Below, piece after piece: positions 42,237 through 51,109 of a DNA stretch of 64,000 nucleotides (positions are counted from its first letter, which is position 1; each line of letters opens with the position of its first letter). This stretch comes from Leucobacter sp. Ag1 (GTDB lineage: Bacteria; Actinomycetota; Actinomycetes; Actinomycetales; Microbacteriaceae), in assembly GCF_000980875.1 (NCBI RefSeq), contig NZ_LAYO01000111.1, forward strand, positions 1 through 64,000, written 5' to 3'. A program made the translations under genes and the position numbers. Under the pieces are notes generated by a model. That model ran no database searches. It saw only the letters and a program-made list of their open reading frames with translations, and had not been told where the DNA came from.

Positions 42237-42918
42237 CGCCGGGCCCCTCGGCGCTCGGCTCGACGTCGATGCGATAGCCGACGCCCGGGACGGTCGCGAT
42301 CAGCCACGGTTCGCCGAGCCGCTTGCGCAGCGCCGACACCGTGATCCGTACGGCGTTCGTGAACGGGTCGGCGTTCTCGTCCCATGCCCGCTCCAGCAGC
42401 TCCTCGGCGCTGATCACGCCGCCCTCGGCGGCGACGAGCACCTCGAGCACGGCGAACTGCTTGCGGGTGAGGGCGACGTAGCGGCCGTCGCGGTACACCT
42501 CGCGGCGGAACGGGTCGAGGCGGAGCCCCGCGATCTCGCGCACCGGCGGCCGGTGGTGCGCGCGGCGACGGTCGAGCGCGCGCAGACGCAGCACGAGCTC
42601 GCGCAGCTCGAACGGCTTCGTCAGGTAGTCGTCGGCACCGAGCTCGAAGCCCGAAGCCTTGTCGTCGATCCGGTCGGCCGCGGTGACCATCAGGATCGGG
42701 ATCCCGCTGCCGGACTCGACGATGCGCCGGGCGATCTCGTCGCCCGACGGGCCGGGCACGTCCCGGTCGAGCACCGCGATGTCGTAGCTGTTGATGCTCA
42801 GCAGTTCGAGCGCGGTGTCGCCGTCCCCCGCGATGTCGGCCGCGATCGCCTCGAGCCGCAGGCCGTCGCGAACGGCCTCGGCCATCAGGGGCTCGTCTTC
42901 GACGATCAGTACGCGCAT
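42229..42918 (-). CDS. OmpR/PhoB-family response regulator
   Basis: The 229-residue protein has a receiver domain (E7, D8, phospho-acceptor D51, KPFE loop) and a C-terminal winged helix (about 130-220, ending VPGVGYRI). ATG 42918 lies 6 nt after TAGCAT, a leaderless-type promoter. It is first in the operon with the kinase and VanZ, implying that the system responds to cell-envelope conditions. Confidence 0.94.
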   Translation of the reverse strand: MRVLIVEDEPLMAEAVRDGLRLEAIAADIAGDGDTALELLSINSYDIAVLDRDVPGPSGDEIARRIVESGSGIPILMVTAADRIDDKASGFELGADDYLTKPFELRELVLRLRALDRRRAHHRPPVREIAGLRLDPFRREVYRDGRYVALTRKQFAVLEVLVAAEGGVISAEELLERAWDENADPFTNAVRITVSALRKRLGEPWLIATVPGVGYRIDVEPSAEGPGGA

Positions 42919-42924
42919 GCCCCC

Positions 42925-42930
42925 ATGCTA
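42925..42930 (-). promoter_or_regulatory. Leaderless-type -10 box of the two-component operon
   Basis: TAGCAT on the minus strand, 6 nt before ATG 42918. Confidence 0.65.
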
Positions 42931-42978
42931 GGAGCCCGCGCGTATCGTCGGCGTATCGGATCCGCGGGGATCCGCGCG

Positions 42979-43824
42979 CTACGCGATCGGGTCGAGCAGC
43001 TCCGCGACGGATCCGAGCACCTCGTCGGGGCGGAACGGGAACCGCTCGATCTCCTGCTGATCCGAGATGCCGGTCAGCACGAGCACCGTGTGCAGGCCCG
43101 CCTCCATGCCCGCGACCACGTCGGTGTCCATCCGGTCGCCGATCATGGCGGTGTTGTGGGAGTGCGCGCCGATCCGGTTGAGGGCGGAGCGGAACATCAT
43201 GGGGTTCGGCTTGCCCACGATGTAGGGCTCGCGCCCGGTCGCCTTGGTGATGAGCGCGTTGATGGCGCCCGTCGCGGGAAGCGGCCCCTCGGGGCTCGGC
43301 CCCGTGGCGTCGGGGTTCGTCGAGATGAAGCGCGCGCCGCGCTCGATCAGGCGGATCGCCTTGGTGATCGCCTCGAACGAGTAGTTGCGGGTCTCGCCGA
43401 CCACCACGAAGTCGGGATCGGTCTCGGTCATCACGTAGCCCGCATCGTGCAGCGCCGTGAGGATCCCCGCCTCGCCGATCACGAACGCCGAACCGCCGGG
43501 CTTCTGCTGCTTGAGGAACGCCGCGGTGGCGAGCGCGCTCGTCCAGATGCGGTCCTCGGGGACGTCGAGGCCCGACGCCGAGAGCCGGGCGCTGAGATCG
43601 CGGGCGGTGAAGATCGAGTTGTTCGTCAGCACGAGGAACGGAGTACCGTCCGCCTGCCAGCGCCCGATCAGCTCGGCGGCGCCCGGGATCGCGCGGTTCT
43701 CGTGCACGAGCACGCCGTCCATGTCGGTGAGCCAGCACTCGATCCGGGCGCGGGGGTGCGCCTCCGCGCCGGCGGGGGCGGTCTCGGTCGAGGGCTGCGG
43801 GACGGCGTCGCGTGCTTCGCTCAT
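42979..43824 (-). CDS. HAD-superfamily (NagD/type IIA) phosphatase
   Basis: This 281-residue protein has the HAD nucleophile motif DMDGVL (D34, D36), LTNNS (motif II), the lysine in GKPNP and the acidic GDRMDTDV motif, as in NagD and p-nitrophenylphosphatase-like proteins. An N-terminal tail of about 27 residues is extra. ATG 43824 is 6 nt from a TACTCT box. It is divergent from pgm, so sugar or nucleotide phosphate hydrolysis is plausible. Confidence 0.9.
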   Translation of the reverse strand: MSEARDAVPQPSTETAPAGAEAHPRARIECWLTDMDGVLVHENRAIPGAAELIGRWQADGTPFLVLTNNSIFTARDLSARLSASGLDVPEDRIWTSALATAAFLKQQKPGGSAFVIGEAGILTALHDAGYVMTETDPDFVVVGETRNYSFEAITKAIRLIERGARFISTNPDATGPSPEGPLPATGAINALITKATGREPYIVGKPNPMMFRSALNRIGAHSHNTAMIGDRMDTDVVAGMEAGLHTVLVLTGISDQQEIERFPFRPDEVLGSVAELLDPIA

Positions 43825-43830
43825 AGCCAC

Positions 43831-43836
43831 AGAGTA
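43831..43836 (-). promoter_or_regulatory. Leaderless-type -10 box of the NagD-like gene
   Basis: TACTCT on the minus strand, 6 nt before ATG 43824. Confidence 0.6.
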
Positions 43837-43908
43837 GTCCCGGCCGGTGAACGCGCGGTGCCGCGCGGCCTCACCGGTTCTGCGGGGGACCGGTGGGAGA
43901 CTGGATCC

Positions 43909-45561
43909 ATGCACGACCGAGCCGCCGCACCCGCGCGCCCCGAGGACCTCGTCGACCTCGAAGCGCTGCTCGCCGCGTTCGACGAGCGCGTCCCCGACCC
44001 GAGCGATCCGGCGCAGCGCGTCGTGTTCGGCACCTCCGGGCACCGCGGGTCCTCGCTCGACGGGTCCTTCAACGCCGCCCACATCATCGCGATGAGCGCG
44101 GCCATCGCCGAGTACCGCGCCGAGCAGGGCATCGCGGGGCCGCTCTTCCTCGGCGCCGACACACACCCGCTCTCCGCGCCCGCCGAGCGGATCGCCCGCG
44201 AGGTGCTCTCCGCCGCGGGCGTCCGCGTGCTCGCCCGCTCCGGCACGGGCGATGAGATCTACGTGCCGACCCCCGCGGTGAGCCACGCGATCCTCACCCA
44301 CAACCGCGGCCGCGACGCCGCCGATCCCGATCGGGCCGACGGCATCGTCGTCACCCCGAGCCACAACCCGCCGCGCGACGGCGGATTCAAGTACAACCCG
44401 CCGCACGGCGGCCCCGCCGACACCGACGCGACGGGCTGGATCGCTCGCCGTGCGAACGAACTGCTCGAGCGGGGCGTCGACGCGATCCCGCGGGCCGGTC
44501 GCGACTCGGTCGCGGGCGAGCCCGTCGGCCGCTACGACTTCCTCGGCGAGTACGTCGAATCGCTCGACCGCGTCATCGACCTCGACGCGATCCGCCGTTC
44601 GGGGCTGCGCATCGGTGCGCACCCGCTGGGCGGTGCCAGCGTCGCCTACTGGGCCGCGATCCGCGACCGCTACGAGCTCGACCTCACCGTGCTCGGCCCC
44701 GGGGTCGACCCGCGCTGGTCGTTCATGCACCTCGACTGGGACGGCAAGATCCGCATGGATCCCTCCTCGGCGCAGGTCATGTCGACCGTGACCGGCTACC
44801 GGGACGACTTCGACCTCGTCACGGGCAACGACGCCGACGCCGACCGCCACGGCATCGTCACCGCCGACGCCGGCCTCATGAACCCCAACCACTTCCTCGT
44901 GGTCGCCATCGACTACCTGCTGAGCCACCGGCCCGACTGGGCGCCCGAAGCGGGCATCGGCAAGACCCTCGTCTCCTCCGGGCTCATCGACCGCGTCGTC
45001 GCCGCGCACCGGCGCACGCTGCTCGAGGTGCCGGTCGGATTCAAGTGGTTCGTCCCCGGGCTCGTCGACGGCTCGGTCGTGTTCGGCGGCGAGGAGAGCG
45101 CCGGGGCCTCCTTCCTGCGTTTCGACGGCGCACCCTGGAGCACCGACAAGGACGGGATCCTGCTCTGCCTCCTGGCCGCCGAGATCCAGGCCGTCACCGG
45201 GCAGTCGCCCTCGCAGCGCTACCGGGAGCTCGCAGACCGGCTCGGCGACCCCGCCTACGCGCGCGTGGACGCCCCCGCGACGCCGGAGCAGAAGGCCCGC
45301 CTCGCGGCCCTCGCCCCGTCCGACGTGACCGACACCGAGCTCGCGGGCGATCCCATCACCGCGGTACTCACGACCGCTCCAGGGAACGGGGCGGGCATCG
45401 GCGGCCTCAAGGTGCAGACCGAGCACGCCTGGTTCGCCGCGCGCCCCTCGGGCACCGAGCACGTCATGAAGATCTACGCCGAGTCGTTCCGCGGCCCCGA
45501 GCACCTCGCGCAGGTGCAGGAGGCCGCGCGCCGACTCGTCGACCGAGTGCTCGGCGCATAG
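43909..45561 (+). CDS. pgm: Phosphoglucomutase (alpha-D-glucose phosphate-specific)
   Basis: This 550-residue phosphohexomutase has FGTSGHRG (40-47), the phosphoserine loop TPSHNP (S151), the metal loop DADAD and the sugar loop GGEESAG, plus the C-terminal RPSGTEH phosphate site. It interconverts glucose 1- and 6-phosphate. No Shine-Dalgarno is visible; GAGACT lies 6 nt before the ATG, one base off the TAnnnT pattern of the local leaderless genes. Confidence 0.95.
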   Translation: MHDRAAAPARPEDLVDLEALLAAFDERVPDPSDPAQRVVFGTSGHRGSSLDGSFNAAHIIAMSAAIAEYRAEQGIAGPLFLGADTHPLSAPAERIAREVLSAAGVRVLARSGTGDEIYVPTPAVSHAILTHNRGRDAADPDRADGIVVTPSHNPPRDGGFKYNPPHGGPADTDATGWIARRANELLERGVDAIPRAGRDSVAGEPVGRYDFLGEYVESLDRVIDLDAIRRSGLRIGAHPLGGASVAYWAAIRDRYELDLTVLGPGVDPRWSFMHLDWDGKIRMDPSSAQVMSTVTGYRDDFDLVTGNDADADRHGIVTADAGLMNPNHFLVVAIDYLLSHRPDWAPEAGIGKTLVSSGLIDRVVAAHRRTLLEVPVGFKWFVPGLVDGSVVFGGEESAGASFLRFDGAPWSTDKDGILLCLLAAEIQAVTGQSPSQRYRELADRLGDPAYARVDAPATPEQKARLAALAPSDVTDTELAGDPITAVLTTAPGNGAGIGGLKVQTEHAWFAARPSGTEHVMKIYAESFRGPEHLAQVQEAARRLVDRVLGA

Positions 45562-45571
45562 CCCGAACTGC

Positions 45572-45587
45572 TGCGGCGCTCGCCGCA
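45572..45587 (+). terminator. Small hairpin after pgm
   Basis: TGCGGC and GCCGCA form a 6-bp stem with a 4-nt loop 10 nt after the stop. It is weak and lies within the pheA promoter region. Confidence 0.35.
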
Positions 45588-45608
45588 TGCTCGTCGCCGC
45601 GGGGTGGG

Positions 45609-45614
45609 TACGCT
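45609..45614 (+). promoter_or_regulatory. Leaderless-type -10 box of pheA
   Basis: TACGCT, 7 nt before ATG 45622, with no ribosome binding site between. Confidence 0.6.
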
Positions 45615-45621
45615 TGACCCC

Positions 45622-46581
45622 ATGAACGAGCGCCCCGCAGGATCACGCCGGTACAGCTACCTGGGCCCGGCCGGAACCTTTACCGAGGCCGCGCTCAAGC
45701 AGGTGCCCGAGGCGGTCGGCGAGGACTGGCGGCCGGTGGCGAACCTCGGCGAGGCGCTGAACGATGTCGTCACGGGCGTGAGCGACGCCGCGATGATCGC
45801 GATCGAGAACTCGATCGACGGTGGCGTCACCGTCGCGCAGGACGCGCTCGCCACGATCCCCGACCTGCGGATCGTGGGGGAGTACCTCGTGCCCGTGAGC
45901 TTCGTGCTCGTGGCGCGGCCCGGGGTCCGCCTCGAGGACGTCGAGGTCGTCGCCGCGCACCCGGTCGCCTACGGGCAGTGCCGCGCCTGGCTCGACGGCA
46001 ACGCTCCGGGGCATCGCCACCTGCAGGCCACCTCGAACGTGCAGGCGGCCGCCGACCTGTTCGACCCCGAGAAGGGGATCGACGCCGCGATCGCGCCGCC
46101 CGGTATCGCCGACCACTACGAAGTCGAGGTGCTCGCCGAGGGGATCGCCGAGAATCTCGACGCCGAGACCCGCTTCGTGCTCGTCAGCCGAACCGTGCCC
46201 GTCGGCGAGCCGACCGGTGCCGACAAGACCTCGCTGATCGTGGAGCTGCCCGACGACCGGTCCGGCGCCCTGCTCGATCTGCTCGAGCAGTTCGCGACCC
46301 GCGGGGTCAACCTGACGCTGCTCGCGTCGCGGCCCATCGGCGACCGCATGGGCAGGTACCGCTTCGTGATCGACGCCGAGGGGCACGTGAAGGACGAGCG
46401 AGTGGCCGATGCGCTGCTCGGCGTGAAGCGTTTCAGTCCCAACGTGGTGTTCCTCGGCTCGTACCCGCGAGCCGACCGCATCGCGGCGTCGATCCGCGAC
46501 GCGCACGATGACGGCACGTTCCGCGATGCGCGCGACTGGCTGCGCGGCGTGATCGAGGGTACCGCCGACGGCGAGGGGTAA
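45622..46581 (+). CDS. pheA: Prephenate dehydratase
   Basis: The 319-residue protein has a PDT catalytic domain (YLGPAGTFTEAAL at the start; IAIENSIDGGV; the TR-containing region ETRFVLVSR) and a C-terminal ACT domain (about 204-290, NLTLLASRPIG) that binds phenylalanine for feedback control. It converts prephenate to phenylpyruvate. ATG 45622 is preferred to an in-frame GTG six codons earlier, because the -10 box at 45609-45614 sits within that stretch. Confidence 0.95.
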   Translation: MNERPAGSRRYSYLGPAGTFTEAALKQVPEAVGEDWRPVANLGEALNDVVTGVSDAAMIAIENSIDGGVTVAQDALATIPDLRIVGEYLVPVSFVLVARPGVRLEDVEVVAAHPVAYGQCRAWLDGNAPGHRHLQATSNVQAAADLFDPEKGIDAAIAPPGIADHYEVEVLAEGIAENLDAETRFVLVSRTVPVGEPTGADKTSLIVELPDDRSGALLDLLEQFATRGVNLTLLASRPIGDRMGRYRFVIDAEGHVKDERVADALLGVKRFSPNVVFLGSYPRADRIAASIRDAHDDGTFRDARDWLRGVIEGTADGEG

Positions 46582-46624
46582 CCGCCCGCGCGGGCCGCCC
46601 GGGGGTCGGTGTCTTCAAGAGTTC

Positions 46625-46661
46625 TTGACGGCGCACTATTGTGTAATGCACACTAGTGCGC
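46625..46661 (+). promoter_or_regulatory. Promoter and candidate PadR operator
   Basis: TTGACG (46625-46630) is a -35-like element. GCGCACTA (46631-46638) and TAGTGCGC (46654-46661) form a perfect 8-bp inverted repeat with a 15-nt spacer; a second, overlapping dyad is centred on CACTAGTG (46651-46658). The site covers the likely -10 region, fitting PadR autorepression. Confidence 0.55.
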
Positions 46662-46685
46662 AACGGAAGAAACGTGAGGAACGCG

Positions 46686-47099
46686 ATGGATCCCACCCAA
46701 CTGCTCAAGGGCGTGCTGGATGCCGCGGTGCTCGCCGTCGTGCAGCACGAGGACGGATACGGCTACGACGTCGTGCGGCGCCTGCGCGACGCGGGCCTCG
46801 AAGAGGTCGGCGACGCCTCGGTGTACGGCACCCTGCGACGGCTCTACGCCGCGGGCGCGCTCTCCACCTACGTGGTGCCGTCCGAGGGCGGCCCGCACCG
46901 CAAGTACTACAGCATGACCCCTGCAGGGCGTGCCCTGCTCGACGAGCAGCGGGCCGGGTGGCTCCGATTCTCCGCCGTGCTCACCGAGCTCGTGGCGGGC
47001 GACCCGCGATCCGGTCGGCCGGCTGCCGCGCCGCAGCAGACCCCGGAACCCCAGATCGTTTCAGAACCCCAGCCGCTCACGACGGGAGTCGACGCATGA
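46686..47099 (+). CDS. PadR-family transcriptional regulator
   Basis: This 137-residue protein has the PadR winged helix (LLKGVLDAAVLAVVQ, GYGYDVVRRL, ASVYGTLRRL, RKYYSMTPAGR, about 5-90) and a proline-rich tail. ATG 46686 has GAGGAAC upstream; an earlier GTG at 46656 lies in the operator. It overlaps the next gene by ATGA. PadR/HAAS pairs are a common actinobacterial and firmicute arrangement. Confidence 0.92.
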   Translation: MDPTQLLKGVLDAAVLAVVQHEDGYGYDVVRRLRDAGLEEVGDASVYGTLRRLYAAGALSTYVVPSEGGPHRKYYSMTPAGRALLDEQRAGWLRFSAVLTELVAGDPRSGRPAAAPQQTPEPQIVSEPQPLTTGVDA

Positions 47100-48247
47100 A
47101 CGCCACCACCGCCTCCGACCAGACCGCTCCGACGCGACCGATCGCTGGGATCGGGACCGGACCCGGGGCTGAAACCGGCCCCGGTGCCGCCGCCGACCGC
47201 GCTGCGGCATTCGCCGACGCGGTGCGCGCCCAGCTCGCCGATCTCCCCGCCGATGAGCGGGACGAGCTCCTCGACGGACTCGAGGCCGACCTCGTCGAGC
47301 GCATCGCGGATGGCGGGGAGCCCGGCGACCCGATCGCTTACGCCGAGGAGCTGCGCCGGGCCGCGGGCCTGCCGCCGCGCGGCGAGGCGACCGGTGCCCG
47401 GCCCCGGCGTACGCTCCGGGAGCGCGCCGATGCCGTCGAGGCGCGGCTCAGCGACTGGGCCGAAGCGACCGCGGCGCGCAAGGGGATCTGGGACTTCATC
47501 CGCTCGCTGCGGCCGGTCTGGTGGGTGCTCCGCGGGTTGGGGGTGGCGTTCGCCATCATGTTCTTCACCGGATTCATCGTCGACGTCTACGGCTTTCCGT
47601 ACCCGCGCTCGATGTTCGTCGCCGTGCTGCTCGGACTTGTCACGACCGTGCTGAGCGTGCAGTGGGGGAGCGGCAAGTGGCTGCCGAAGCGATGGATGGT
47701 CTGGCTCCGCCGAGCAGGCGATGTCATCGCTGTGTTCGCGCTGGTGTTCCTGCTCGGGAGCATCGCGAACCTGGGCGTCGTCTCCTCCGATGTGTCGGAG
47801 CAGCCGCAGGGGGAGCCCGGCCTGAACGCGAACGCGGACCAGCGTATTTCGAACATCTACGCCTACGACTGCTCGGGCAAACTGCTCGACGGAGTCCGGC
47901 TCTTCGACCAGGACGGTCGACCGCTGACCACGACCACGGGCGGCCCCTGGGGTGACGGGCAGCAGGTCGACGGAGGTTGGGACGAGCAGAAGCAGCAGAG
48001 CATCGAGTACGGCGTGAACCGTCTGGCCGACCCGGGGGCGTGGAATGTGTTCCCGCTCGCCGAAAAACGGATCGATACGCAGGGGAACGCCGTATCCGAC
48101 GACGCGGGCCCCATCGCAGCGGCTCCGCGCGATGCGGTGGCTCCATTGTCGACGAGCTGCCCGGCGCCAGGCGCGACGCAGGAGCAGACGGGGGCCGGTA
48201 CGAGTGCGACTCAGACCCCCGCACCTTCCGCGACGCCGAAGCCGTGA
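47096..48247 (+). CDS. HAAS-domain membrane protein
   Basis: The 383-residue protein starts with a low-complexity tail, then a HAAS-like helical domain (about 38-92: FADAVRAQLADLPADERDELL). Several membrane helices follow (about 143-165, 170-190 and 207-228). The C-terminal part is predicted extracellular, with two cysteines and a Thr/Pro/Ala-rich end. It is translationally coupled to PadR. HAAS proteins are thought to sense or signal at the membrane with PadR; the ligand is unknown. Confidence 0.82.
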   Translation: MNATTASDQTAPTRPIAGIGTGPGAETGPGAAADRAAAFADAVRAQLADLPADERDELLDGLEADLVERIADGGEPGDPIAYAEELRRAAGLPPRGEATGARPRRTLRERADAVEARLSDWAEATAARKGIWDFIRSLRPVWWVLRGLGVAFAIMFFTGFIVDVYGFPYPRSMFVAVLLGLVTTVLSVQWGSGKWLPKRWMVWLRRAGDVIAVFALVFLLGSIANLGVVSSDVSEQPQGEPGLNANADQRISNIYAYDCSGKLLDGVRLFDQDGRPLTTTTGGPWGDGQQVDGGWDEQKQQSIEYGVNRLADPGAWNVFPLAEKRIDTQGNAVSDDAGPIAAAPRDAVAPLSTSCPAPGATQEQTGAGTSATQTPAPSATPKP

Positions 48248-48363
48248 TCCCGCCGCCCCCGGGTTCGTTCCGCGAGCCGCCCCTCGACAGCGCCGGACCC
48301 CGCTGGGAGGATGGGAACCCCGGGGCGCGGCCCGGCCGCCCCGGACCGACGGAGGAGGCGACC

Positions 48364-48714
48364 ATGCGCTACCTGCTGCTCTGGCACACCGACGAGACCG
48401 AGCTCCGCGAACGCAGCCCCGAGTGGCACGAGGAGATCGCGGCGTTCCTGACCCGCTTCGAGGACGAGTTGGCGAGCACCTCCGAGCTCGAGTGGACCGA
48501 GGTGCTCGCGCCCGAGTCGCAGGCCGTGGTGGTCGGCCCGGGGCCGGTCGCCCGCGACCGCGATCCCGCGGTCGAGGGGAAGCCCCTCGGGCGCGTGTGG
48601 GCGGTGCGCGCCGAGACCCGCGACCGCGTCGTCGAACTCGCCTCCGAGCTCGCGGGCGAGCTCGACGCCTGGATCGAGGTGCGCGCGGCGCTGCCCGGAT
48701 CCCAGCGCCCGTAG
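48364..48714 (+). CDS. YCII-related domain protein
   Basis: The 116-residue protein begins MRYLLLWHTDE and has the small ferredoxin-like YCII fold seen in proteins encoded near sigma factors or as dimeric enzymes. ATG 48364 is preceded by GGAGGAGG. It lies between the HAAS gene and a convergent lipid kinase and has no clear functional partner. Confidence 0.75.
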   Translation: MRYLLLWHTDETELRERSPEWHEEIAAFLTRFEDELASTSELEWTEVLAPESQAVVVGPGPVARDRDPAVEGKPLGRVWAVRAETRDRVVELASELAGELDAWIEVRAALPGSQRP

Positions 48715-48745
48715 GCGGAGCCGGCACCGAGGCGCGGGATCCCCG

Positions 48746-49753
48746 CTAGCGCTCGAGCGCGGGCACGCTCCAGCCCGGGAGCACGCGCACGGTCAGCGCG
48801 CCCGGGTCGACGGCGCCGCTCGCCGCGAGCGCGAGCCCGAAGTCGTCGCCGTCGAGCTGGATCGGCTCGGGCGATCGCACCGAGAGCGCGTACTGCTTCG
48901 CTCGCAGATAGCTGACGCTGCGGGTGTCGTGCACGAGGTCGATGATCCGGCGCCCGGCCTTCGTCTTGCGCAGCACGCCGTTCTCCCAGCCGATCTTGTT
49001 CCAGATGCGCAGCCACGAGAACGGGCCGAGCGGCCGCAGCGCGACGACGTCGAGCCGCCCGTCGTCGATCTGGGCGTCGGGGATCAGCAGCACGCCGCCG
49101 GGCATCAGCCCGCAATTGCCGATCATGACGGTGTAGACGGAGAGCGACTTCGAGGCCTTGCCGTCGACGGAGTAGAGGATCTGCAGCGGCGACTCGCGGA
49201 TCATGGTGCGGAGTCCGGCGTCGACGTAGGCGAGCCAACCGACGCGCTTCTTGAGCGACGAACTGGTCGAGCGGATCGCGCGCGCGTCGAGCCCCATGCC
49301 CGCGAGCACGAGGAACACGTGCTCGTCCTCGCTCTCGTCCTGGCGGATGATCGTCATGACGCCGAGGTCGATGGGGCGGTTCGCGCCGCCGAAGGCCGCG
49401 CGCACGGCCGCGCCGAGATCGTTCAGCGGGATCCCGATGTTGCGGGCGAGGAGGTTGCCGGTGCCCTGCGGGATCACGGCGAGCGGGACGCCGGTGCCGC
49501 GGAGGGCCTCCGAGACGGCGCGGATCGTGCCGTCGCCGCCCGAGCCGAGGATCACGCTCGCCCCGTCGGCGATGGCCTGCCGGGTCGCGGCGACCCCGGC
49601 GTCGTCGGCATCCGTCTCGTACCAGCGGCTCGGCGCCCAGCCGGCCTCGGCCTCCTGCCGACCGACCTCGCGGCGGAGCGCGACGATGTCGGTCTTGAAC
49701 GGCTGGTAGACCACCGCCGCGGCGGGCTGCGTGCGCGCGGGCGTTCGGGTCAT
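48746..49753 (-). CDS. Diacylglycerol kinase-family lipid kinase
   Basis: The 335-residue protein has the DAGK catalytic signature SGGDGT (71-76), the PQGTGNLLARN block and the C-terminal DGRLDVVAL segment of YegS/DgkB-type lipid kinases. It phosphorylates diacylglycerol or a related lipid with ATP. ATG 49753 is 6 nt after a TAGTTT box. It is divergent from serS. Confidence 0.92.
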   Translation of the reverse strand: MTRTPARTQPAAAVVYQPFKTDIVALRREVGRQEAEAGWAPSRWYETDADDAGVAATRQAIADGASVILGSGGDGTIRAVSEALRGTGVPLAVIPQGTGNLLARNIGIPLNDLGAAVRAAFGGANRPIDLGVMTIIRQDESEDEHVFLVLAGMGLDARAIRSTSSSLKKRVGWLAYVDAGLRTMIRESPLQILYSVDGKASKSLSVYTVMIGNCGLMPGGVLLIPDAQIDDGRLDVVALRPLGPFSWLRIWNKIGWENGVLRKTKAGRRIIDLVHDTRSVSYLRAKQYALSVRSPEPIQLDGDDFGLALAASGAVDPGALTVRVLPGWSVPALER

Positions 49754-49759
49754 GCGCCC

Positions 49760-49765
49760 AAACTA
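49760..49765 (-). promoter_or_regulatory. Leaderless-type -10 box of the lipid kinase gene
   Basis: TAGTTT on the minus strand, 6 nt before ATG 49753. Confidence 0.65.
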
Positions 49766-49822
49766 CCGCGCCGGGACCCGTCCGTGCCTGGACGCTCCGC
49801 CCGGATCCGGCGTCCGGCTGGC

Positions 49823-49828
49823 TAGACT
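49823..49828 (+). promoter_or_regulatory. Leaderless-type -10 box of serS
   Basis: TAGACT, 6 nt before GTG 49835. Confidence 0.7.
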
Positions 49829-49834
49829 GGGCTC

Positions 49835-51106
49835 GTGATCGATCCAGTACTCCTCCGCACCGATCCCGAGCAGCTCAAGCGCTCCCAGCGCGCGCGCGGA
49901 AACGACGAGGCGGTGGTGGACCGGGCCGTCGCAGCAGACGAGGCCCGGCGCAGCGCCCTCTCCGAGTTCGAGCGCCTGCGTGCCGAGCAGAAGGAGTTCG
50001 GCTCCCGGGTCAAGTCCGCCTCGAAGGACGAGAAGCCGGCGCTGATCGCGCAGGCTCAGGAGCTCGCGGCCCAGGTCAAGGCGGCCGAAGCGCTGGCCAA
50101 GGCCCGCGACGAGGAGTTCTCGGCGGCCGCGATGCGCATCGAGAACGTCGTCGTCGACGGCGTCCCCATCGGCGGCGAGGAGAACTTCGTGACGCTGCGC
50201 GAGGTCGGCGAGGTGCCGAGCTTCGACTTCGAGGCGCGCGACCACCTCGAGCTCGGCGAGATGCTCGGGGCGATCGACATGCAGCGCGGGGCCAAGGTCT
50301 CGGGCGCTCGCTTCTACTTCCTGAGCGGCATCGGCGCGCGCCTCGAGATCGCGCTCATGAACATGGCGCTCGACCGCGCGCTGTCGAACGGATTCACGCC
50401 GCTCATCACGCCGACGCTGGTCAAGCCCGAGATCATGCAGGGCACGGGCTTCCTCGGCGAGCACGCCGACGAGGTCTACCACCTGAAGGATCAGGACCTG
50501 TTCCTCACCGGAACGAGCGAGGTCGCGCTCGCCGGGTTCCACTCCGACGAGATCATCGATCTCGCGGGCGGTCCGCTGCGCTACGCCGGCTGGTCCACCT
50601 GCTACCGCAGCGAGGCGGGCTCGCACGGAAAAGACACCCGCGGCATCCTGCGCGTGCACCAGTTCAACAAGCTCGAGATGTTCGTCTACGCCGACCCCGC
50701 CGAGGCCGAGGCCGAGCACGACCGGTTGGTCGGCTGGCAGGAGGAGATGCTGCAGGCGCTCGAGCTCAGCTACCGCGTGATCGACGTCGCCGCCGGCGAC
50801 CTCGGATCCAGCGCGGCGCGCAAGTTCGACATCGAGGCGTGGATCCCGACCCAGGGCACCTACCGTGAGCTCACCTCGACGAGCAACTGCACGACCTACC
50901 AGGCGCGGCGGCTCTCGACCCGGTTCCGCGGCGAGAGCGGCAAGACCGCTCCGGTCGCCACGCTGAACGGCACGCTGGCGACCACGCGGTGGATCGTCGC
51001 GATCCTCGAGACGCACCAGCAGGCGGACGGCAGCGTGCGCGTGCCCGAAGCGCTGCGTCCCTACCTCGGCGGACTCGAAGTGCTGACCCCGATCGCGGGA
51101 GCCTAG
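49835..51106 (+). CDS. serS: Seryl-tRNA synthetase
   Basis: The 423-residue class II synthetase has the N-terminal antiparallel coiled-coil arm (about 30-105) and motif 2 ([14 protein letters not shown], present as [14 protein letters not shown]). Motif 3 lies near the C terminus ([15 protein letters not shown]). The start is GTG, 6 nt after a -10 box and without a ribosome binding site. Both tRNA-Ser genes of the window lie within 4 kb downstream. Confidence 0.97.
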   Translation: MIDPVLLRTDPEQLKRSQRARGNDEAVVDRAVAADEARRSALSEFERLRAEQKEFGSRVKSASKDEKPALIAQAQELAAQVKAAEALAKARDEEFSAAAMRIENVVVDGVPIGGEENFVTLREVGEVPSFDFEARDHLELGEMLGAIDMQRGAKVSGARFYFLSGIGARLEIALMNMALDRALSNGFTPLITPTLVKPEIMQGTGFLGEHADEVYHLKDQDLFLTGTSEVALAGFHSDEIIDLAGGPLRYAGWSTCYRSEAGSHGKDTRGILRVHQFNKLEMFVYADPAEAEAEHDRLVGWQEEMLQALELSYRVIDVAAGDLGSSAARKFDIEAWIPTQGTYRELTSTSNCTTYQARRLSTRFRGESGKTAPVATLNGTLATTRWIVAILETHQQADGSVRVPEALRPYLGGLEVLTPIAGA

Positions 51107-51109
51107 ACC

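Noticed and set aside
42979-45588. 869-codon frame joining the NagD-like gene to sequence antisense to pgm
   Set aside because: Only the last 281 codons show HAD motifs; the rest is shadow of pgm.
46656-46685. GTG start for the PadR gene at 46656
   Set aside because: It falls inside the inverted repeat and has no ribosome binding site; the PadR domain starts after ATG 46686.
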